Shown here: positions 58,656-64,000 of the stretch, one piece after another
Layout: every line of letters starts with the position of its first letter
Numbering within the stretch: the first letter of the stretch is position 1
Origin: Prosthecodimorpha hirschii
GTDB lineage: Bacteria; Pseudomonadota; Alphaproteobacteria; Rhizobiales; Ancalomicrobiaceae
Reading direction: 5' to 3'
NCBI RefSeq assembly: GCF_001305515.1
Contig: NZ_LJYW01000001.1
Coordinates: 4,882,049 to 4,946,048 of the forward strand
DNA length: 64,000 nt
Program-made: the position numbers and the translations under genes
The notes under the pieces: generated by a model
What the model was told of the DNA's origin: nothing
Seen by the model: only the letters and a program-made list of their open reading frames with translations
The model's database searches: none

Positions 58656-61316
58656 ATGATGGACATGTCTGCCAACACGCCGCGCATCGAGCCGGTCCGC
58701 CTCGCGGACTATCGGCCGACGCTTTATGCGATCCGCACGGTGGCGTTGGATTTCCGCCTCGATCCGGAAGCCACCGAAGTGACCGCCGACCTGCGTCTGG
58801 AACGGCGCGACGGGACCGCGCCGGGCACGCCGCTGGCGCTCGACGGCGACGAACTCGAACTGGTGGCGGTCGAGGTCGACGGGGCGCGGCTGAAGCCCGA
58901 CGCCTACGAGGCCGGTCCGTCGCAACTGGTCCTGCTCGATCCGCCGGCCGGCGCCTTCACGCTGCGCATCGTCACCCGCATCGCACCGGCGCTCAACACC
59001 AAGCTGATGGGCCTCTACCGCACCAGCGGCAACTACTGCACCCAGTGCGAGGCGGAGGGCTTCCGCCGGATCACCTATTTCCTCGACCGGCCCGACGTGC
59101 TCGCCGTCTACCGGACCCGCATTGAGGCGCGCAAGGCCGAGGCGCCCTATCTGCTCGCCAACGGCAACCGGATCGAGGGCGGCGACATTCCCGGCACCGA
59201 CCGGCACTATGCCGTCTGGCACGATCCGCATCCCAAGCCGAGCTATCTGTTCGCCCTGGTCGGCGGCGATTTCGACGTGCTGCGCGACCGCTTCGTGACC
59301 CGGTCGGGGCGCGACGTGGCGCTCGAGATCTATGTCGAGCACGGCAAGGTCGAGCGCGCGGCTTACGCGATGGATTCGCTGAAGCGCTCGATGAAATGGG
59401 ACGAGGAGGCGTTCGGGCTCGAATACGATCTCGACATCTTCATGATCGTCGCGGTCAGCGACTTCAATATGGGGGCCATGGAAAACAAGGGCCTCAACGT
59501 CTTCAACGACAAATACGTGCTGGCGGCGCGCGAGACCGCGACCGATGCGGACTATTCCCATATCGAGGGCGTGATCGCGCACGAGTATTTCCACAACTGG
59601 ACCGGCAACCGGATCACCTGCCGGAACTGGTTTCAGCTCTGCCTCAAGGAGGGCCTGACGGTCTTCCGCGACCAGGAATTCTCGTCCGACCAGCGCTCGC
59701 GCGCGGTCAAGCGGATCATGGACGTGAAGCTCCTCAAGAGCCACCAGTTCCCCGAGGATGCCGGTCCGCTGGCGCATCCCGTGCGCCCGGAAACCTATCG
59801 CGAGATCAACAACTTCTATACGGCGACCGTGTACGAGAAGGGCGCCGAGGTGGTGCGCATGCTGAAGACCATGCTTGGGCCGGACGGGTTCCGGGCCGGC
59901 ATGGATCTGTATTTCGAACGCCATGACGGCGATGCGGCCACGATCGAGGATTTCCTGGCCGCCTTCGCCGACGCGACCGGGCGCGACCTGACCCAGTTCA
60001 TGCTCTGGTACCGGCAAGCCGGCACGCCGGAACTCGCCGTCTCGACGGCCTACGATCCCGCCGCCAAGACCCTGCGGCTGACCTTCGAGCAGACCTGCCC
60101 GCCGAGCCCGGGCCAGGCCGCCAAGGAACCGATGGCGATCCCGGTCCGCTTCGGCCTGGTCGGGCCGAATGGCGAGGACATGGATCATGGCGCGATCGAA
60201 GGCGTCGCGGTCGCCGGCGACGTGATGCTGCTGACCGAGCCGCGCCACGAGGTGGTGGTCAGCGGCGTCGGCGCCCGCCCGGTCCCCTCGCTGCTGCGCG
60301 GCTTCTCCGCGCCGGTCAAGCTGTCGGTCAATCTCGACACCGACGACCAGCTGTTCCTGCTCGCCCACGATGCCGACCCGTTCAACCGCTGGCAGGCGGC
60401 CCAGACGCTGGCGACCCGGACCCTGGTCGAAGGCAGCAAGGCGCTCGGCGACGGTCGCGCGATGGCGATCGACGCCCGCCTGATCGACGCCTATCGGCAG
60501 ATCGCCGGCGACGACCGGCTCGACCATGCCTTCCGCGCGCTGGTGCTCGGCGTGCCCGGCGAGGCGGACATTGCGCGCGAAATCGGCTCCGAGGTCGATC
60601 CGGATCGCGTCTATGCGGCCCGCGAGACCCTGCGCCGGGCGATTGCGACCGGGGCCGAGGATGTCCTCGCCGGGCTCTATGACGGGCTGGCGTCGTCCGG
60701 CGCCTATGCGCCCGATGCGGCCTCGGCCGGCCGCCGGTCGCTGCGCAACATGGCGCTGGAGCTTCTGCTGCTGGTCGGCGGGCCGGCCGCCGAGGCACGC
60801 GTCGTCGCCCATTACGAGGCGGCCGACAACATGACCGATCGCTATGCCGCCCTGTCGGCCCTGGTCCTGAACGGCTCGTCGGCCGCGGGCGCGATGCTGG
60901 CGGACTTCTACCGGCGCTTCGAGGGCGACAGCCTGGTGATCGACAAGTGGTTCGTCGTCCAGGCCATGGCGCCGGTGGCCGCCACGCTCGACCGGGTGCG
61001 GGCGCTGACCGGGCATCCGGCCTTCTCCTTCACCAATCCGAACCGGTTCCGGGCGCTGGTCACCACCTTCGCCACCGGCAACCAGACCCAGTTCGCCCGG
61101 GCCGACGGCGCCGGCTTCGGCTTCGTCGCCGATATGGTCCTGGACATGGACAAGCGCAACCCGCAGGTCGCCGCGCGCCTCCTTTCGGCCTTCCGCTCGT
61201 GGCGGGCGCTGGAGGGTCGGCGGCGGGCGCAGGCGGAGGTCGAACTGAAGCGGGTGGCCGCCGCTCCGGGCCTGTCCCGCGATGTCGCCGACATTGCCGC
61301 ACGCTGCCTGCAATAG
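58656..61316 (+). CDS. pepN: Aminopeptidase N (M1 family)
   Basis: 886 residues, cytoplasmic zinc aminopeptidase. Substrate-binding GAMENKGLN (273-281) and the zinc site HEYFHNWTGN with His309, His313 and Glu332 (LCLKEGLTVFRDQEF) are intact; Glu310 is catalytic. The long alpha-helical C-terminal domain is complete. GAGAG precedes ATG 58656; the frame is open to 58485 without homology. There is no clear link to neighbouring genes beyond orientation. Confidence 0.96.
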   Translation: MMDMSANTPRIEPVRLADYRPTLYAIRTVALDFRLDPEATEVTADLRLERRDGTAPGTPLALDGDELELVAVEVDGARLKPDAYEAGPSQLVLLDPPAGAFTLRIVTRIAPALNTKLMGLYRTSGNYCTQCEAEGFRRITYFLDRPDVLAVYRTRIEARKAEAPYLLANGNRIEGGDIPGTDRHYAVWHDPHPKPSYLFALVGGDFDVLRDRFVTRSGRDVALEIYVEHGKVERAAYAMDSLKRSMKWDEEAFGLEYDLDIFMIVAVSDFNMGAMENKGLNVFNDKYVLAARETATDADYSHIEGVIAHEYFHNWTGNRITCRNWFQLCLKEGLTVFRDQEFSSDQRSRAVKRIMDVKLLKSHQFPEDAGPLAHPVRPETYREINNFYTATVYEKGAEVVRMLKTMLGPDGFRAGMDLYFERHDGDAATIEDFLAAFADATGRDLTQFMLWYRQAGTPELAVSTAYDPAAKTLRLTFEQTCPPSPGQAAKEPMAIPVRFGLVGPNGEDMDHGAIEGVAVAGDVMLLTEPRHEVVVSGVGARPVPSLLRGFSAPVKLSVNLDTDDQLFLLAHDADPFNRWQAAQTLATRTLVEGSKALGDGRAMAIDARLIDAYRQIAGDDRLDHAFRALVLGVPGEADIAREIGSEVDPDRVYAARETLRRAIATGAEDVLAGLYDGLASSGAYAPDAASAGRRSLRNMALELLLLVGGPAAEARVVAHYEAADNMTDRYAALSALVLNGSSAAGAMLADFYRRFEGDSLVIDKWFVVQAMAPVAATLDRVRALTGHPAFSFTNPNRFRALVTTFATGNQTQFARADGAGFGFVADMVLDMDKRNPQVAARLLSAFRSWRALEGRRRAQAEVELKRVAAAPGLSRDVADIAARCLQ

Positions 61317-61409
61317 CCAGCCAACATATTGAAAAGGCAGGCGGAACGCCGCCCGGGCGGCAGCGGCGTACCGCGGCGTGACCGGAAAGACTCGGCCCCG
61401 CCACAATGG

Positions 61410-61424
61410 TTAAAAAGGTGCTAA
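61410..61424. promoter_or_regulatory. Near-consensus CtrA box before the histidine kinase
   Basis: TTAAAAAGGTGCTAA has one mismatch to TTAA-N7-TTAA and lies 102 bp before the kinase ATG. Confidence 0.4.
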
Positions 61425-61525
61425 CGAGGCTGGACAAGCGGGTGCGGCTGGATTCAAATCGGGGTGATTCGAAGGTCGTTCCGAAGTCTTCGAAATAACA
61501 ATCACAAGCATCGAAGGGCCATTCC

Positions 61526-63877
61526 ATGGCGTGGGCGGGGGCTGCCCAGGCATCGTTGTGGATTCGTTCACGGATGACCGTAATGTTCGGGCGAGATTTG
61601 CGATTGGCCGGACATATCCGTCTCCTGGCGGGTCCGGCCTACTACCAACTCCTCAAGGCTGAGCCGATCCTGAAGCGATCCATTCCGGTTCTGATCATTC
61701 TGTTCATCGCCTATGTGGCGATCGTGCGGGCGGCCGGTCTGTTCGACGAGTATCAGATCCGCCACACCTTCGCGCGCGACGAGACCGGCCTGATCGCCGC
61801 GACCGTGTCGGCTGCGCTTGCGCGGCCGGAAAACCCGATCGTCGCGGTCGGCCCCGCGACCGCGCTGCGGACGGCGGTCGCCGAGGCGGCGCCGCCGAGC
61901 GCCGATCCCGAACGCCGCATCGTGCTCTTGGCCGACGCCGCCGGGCGGGTGCTGGCGAGCGTGCCGCGCGCCGCGCGCTTCGAGGGGCGCTCGCTGATCG
62001 ACATCTTCGGTGCCGCCCAGCCGCTGACCACGTTCGGCACGCGCGCCGGCGTCATGGAACTGAAGCTCGCGACCGGCGAGACCGCCTTCGCGGCCGTCGC
62101 CCATCTGGACCCGAAGCTCGGCTCGGTCGCGGTGATTGAGACCTTCGAGGCGGTCTTCGCGGACTGGCGCGCCAGCCTCGGCTCGAACGTGGTCATGTTC
62201 ACCTGCATGGCGCTGATCCTCTTGGTGCTGACCTACGCCTATTTCGCCCAGATCGAACGGGCGGCCGCGACCGACGGTCTGCATCGCGACACCACGGCCC
62301 GCGCCGAGACCGCCTTCCGGCGCGGCCGCTGCGGCCTGTGGGACTGGGACCTGTCGCAGGATCGCATCTTCTGGGCCTCGTCCATGTTCGAGATGCTCGA
62401 CTGGCGCTCGGAGACCGGGATCATCGGCTTTGCCGACATGGCGAGGCTGCTGCACCCCGACGACATCGACATCGTCGCCCTCGCGCGCCGCCTGCGCAGC
62501 GGCGAGACGGACACGGTCGATACGGTCGTCAGGATGCGCCGTTCGGACGGCCAGTGGCTGTGGTTCCGCATCCGCGCCGAGGTGGTGGAGCGCCCGGAGA
62601 CCGGCGCGCGCCATCTGATCGGCATCGCCACCGACGTGACCGAGCAGCGGCAGATCGCCGAGCGCAGCGCGACCGCGGATCTGCGCCTGCGCGATGCCAT
62701 CGAGACCATCTCGGAAGCCTTCGTGCTCTGGGATGCCGACAACCGCCTGGTCATGTGCAACAGCAAGTACCAGCAATTGCACAATCTCGCCGATGCGGCC
62801 GTCCAGCCCGGAACGCCCTATTCGGACGTGATGCTGTCGGCGCGCCAGCCGGTGGTGCATACGCCGATCCCGGCCGACGGCCCGCCCGAGGACGGCTCGC
62901 GCACCTACGAGGCCCAGATCGAGGACGGGCGTTGGCTGCAGATCAACGAGCGGCGCACCAAGGACGGCGGCTTCGTCTCGGTCGGCACCGACATCACCCA
63001 GCTGAAGCGCCATGAGGAGCGGCTGACCGACAGCGAGCGCCGCCTGATGGGCACCGTCTCGGATCTGCGCCAGTCGCGCCAGGCCCTGGAGCGTCAGGCG
63101 CAGGAACTGGTCGAGATGGCCGAGAAATATGCCGGCGAGAAGGCGCGGGCCGAGGAGGCGAACAAGATCAAGTCCGACTTCCTGGCCAATATGAGCCACG
63201 AACTGCGCACGCCGCTGAACGCCATCATCGGCTTCTCCGACATCATGACGCAGGGCGTCAACGGCGCCTTCGGACCGAACAAGTTCGTCGAGTATTCCCG
63301 CGACATCCACGAGAGCGGCACCTTCCTGCTGCGCGTCATCAACGACATTCTCGACATGTCGCGCATCGAGGCCGGCGCGCTGGCGCTGGAGCCGCAGGAG
63401 ATCCGGCTCGACGAGATCGTGGAGGACTCCACCCGCGTCCTGCTGCCGCTCGCCGAGGACAAGCGGATCGCGGTCGAGACCGAGATCGAGCCCGGCATCA
63501 CCTTCACGGCCGACCACCGGGCGATCAAGCAGATCCTGATGAACCTCCTGTCCAATGCGGTGAAGTTCACGCCGGCCGGGGGGCGCGTCGCCATCAAGGT
63601 GCGCGCGGTCTCGGGCGCGATCACCATGTCGATCCAGGATACCGGCATCGGCATTCCGCGCGACGAGGTGCGCAAGCTCGGCCGACCCTTCGTCCAGGTG
63701 GCCAACCAGTTCACCAAGACCCACAAGGGCTCGGGCCTCGGCCTGGCGATCGCGCGCTCGCTGGTCGAACTGCATGGCGGCGCGATGAAGATCTCGTCGA
63801 CCGTCGGCGTCGGCACGATCGTGTCGCTGCGCCTGCCCAAGGCGCCGGCGGTGCGCCGGGACCGCCGCGCGGCGTGA
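61526..63877 (+). CDS. Membrane PAS sensor histidine kinase, DivJ/PleC/PdhS-like kinase core
   Basis: 783 residues. Transmembrane helices at about 55-70 (VLIILFIAYVAIVRAAGLF) and 222-242 (VVMFTCMALILLVLTYAYF) bound a periplasmic domain of about 150 residues. Two PAS domains follow (RCGLWDWDLSQDRIFWASSM; AFVLWDADNRLVMCNSKYQQ), then a coiled coil (ELVEMAEKYAGEKARAEEAN). The H-box is LANMSHELRTPLNAIIGF, and the ATPase boxes are NLLSNAVKF, DTGIGIP and GSGLGLAIA. There is no receiver domain. The H-box type is that of cell-cycle kinases that signal to DivK, which is inferred. GAAGGG lies 8 nt before the ATG; an in-frame ATG at 61574 is an alternative. Confidence 0.92.
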   Translation: MAWAGAAQASLWIRSRMTVMFGRDLRLAGHIRLLAGPAYYQLLKAEPILKRSIPVLIILFIAYVAIVRAAGLFDEYQIRHTFARDETGLIAATVSAALARPENPIVAVGPATALRTAVAEAAPPSADPERRIVLLADAAGRVLASVPRAARFEGRSLIDIFGAAQPLTTFGTRAGVMELKLATGETAFAAVAHLDPKLGSVAVIETFEAVFADWRASLGSNVVMFTCMALILLVLTYAYFAQIERAAATDGLHRDTTARAETAFRRGRCGLWDWDLSQDRIFWASSMFEMLDWRSETGIIGFADMARLLHPDDIDIVALARRLRSGETDTVDTVVRMRRSDGQWLWFRIRAEVVERPETGARHLIGIATDVTEQRQIAERSATADLRLRDAIETISEAFVLWDADNRLVMCNSKYQQLHNLADAAVQPGTPYSDVMLSARQPVVHTPIPADGPPEDGSRTYEAQIEDGRWLQINERRTKDGGFVSVGTDITQLKRHEERLTDSERRLMGTVSDLRQSRQALERQAQELVEMAEKYAGEKARAEEANKIKSDFLANMSHELRTPLNAIIGFSDIMTQGVNGAFGPNKFVEYSRDIHESGTFLLRVINDILDMSRIEAGALALEPQEIRLDEIVEDSTRVLLPLAEDKRIAVETEIEPGITFTADHRAIKQILMNLLSNAVKFTPAGGRVAIKVRAVSGAITMSIQDTGIGIPRDEVRKLGRPFVQVANQFTKTHKGSGLGLAIARSLVELHGGAMKISSTVGVGTIVSLRLPKAPAVRRDRRAA

Positions 63878-63947
63878 TCCCGGGTCGCCCCGGCAATCCC
63901 CGTCGCGCCCGGCTGATTCTGGGCGATTTGGCGGGACCCAAACGAAA

Positions 63948-63969
63948 AGGGCGCCCCGAAAGGCGCCCT
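63948..63969 (-). terminator. Intrinsic terminator hairpin
   Basis: Arms AGGGCGCC (63948-63955) and GGCGCCCT (63962-63969) with loop CCGAAA. On the minus strand the hairpin is followed by TTTCGTTTGGG, so it best fits a minus-strand gene beyond the window; it may also stop the kinase transcript. Confidence 0.75.
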
Positions 63970-63973
63970 CAGG

Positions 63974-64000
63974 CTGCTGAAAATCACTCCGAACCCGCCA
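63974..64000. repeat. Copy of the 15.5-kb repeat element entering at the window edge
   Basis: The last 27 nt match 15522-15548 with two differences. At 15.5 kb this segment leads directly into the 32-bp inverted repeat, so the same element probably continues past the window end. Confidence 0.8.

Noticed and set aside
58575-61406. Minus-strand open frame of 943 codons opposite pepN
   Set aside because: The plus-strand frame carries all M1 peptidase motifs; the mirror frame is a codon-bias artefact.

Overview
The window is GC-rich DNA from an alphaproteobacterium, most likely of the order Hyphomicrobiales. The reasons are the feuP/feuQ two-component genes next to the ccmI-ccmE-ccmF-ccmH cytochrome c cluster (a rhizobial arrangement), DUF1491, DUF2336 and Omp31/RopB-like genes, several CtrA-type TTAA-N7-TTAA boxes, and many dispersed palindromic intergenic repeats of the kind seen in this group. 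No species can be named from the sequence.

Layout. 1-23 kb is chromosomal housekeeping and signalling: the 5' part of meaB, ppdK, two secreted TPR proteins, a soluble globin-MCP-PilZ receptor, several small secreted or lipoprotein genes, DUF2336 and DUF1491 genes, a DUF1254/DUF1214 pair, a caspase-like protease overlapping a TPR gene, a secreted protein with a VHL-type beta domain, a class A penicillin-binding protein and a YcgN-family gene. 23.3-48.9 kb is a nearly complete RcGTA-type gene transfer agent cluster in canonical order: TerS-like, terminase, portal, prohead protease, capsid, connectors, tail tube, tail chaperones, short tape measure, DUF2460, DUF2163, NlpC/P60 and TIM-barrel hub. 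A tail-spike/fibre module and a four-gene lysis cassette (endolysin, holin, overlapping spanins) follow. No integrase, repressor or replication gene is visible. 49-64 kb is chromosomal again: a FeuN-like gene with feuPQ, a surface-antigen lipoprotein, an unknown protein, ccmIEFH, pepN and a PAS-containing membrane histidine kinase.

The GTA-like cluster is interrupted by non-phage DNA. About 1.4 kb of roughly 300-bp repeat modules and a 19-bp tandem array lie between terminase and portal. Palindromic repeats sit after the portal gene and before the tape measure. An antisense DUF465 gene lies between the tape measure and the DUF2460 gene. An antisense block with a glycosyltransferase, a methyltransferase and an Omp31-like protein lies between the DUF2163 and NlpC/P60 genes.

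The strongest new observation is at the two tail-chaperone genes. The second reading frame has no usable start before its conserved motif, but it is entered in the -1 frame exactly at two consecutive slippery heptamers, C CCT TTT and C CCT TTC. This suggests a programmed -1 frameshift making a fused chaperone, as in the lambda G/GT pair. Other points are a TPR/caspase gene pair whose conserved caspase N-terminus lies upstream of the only possible start, an array of six large hairpins, and CtrA-like boxes before the DUF2336, PBP/YcgN and histidine-kinase genes.
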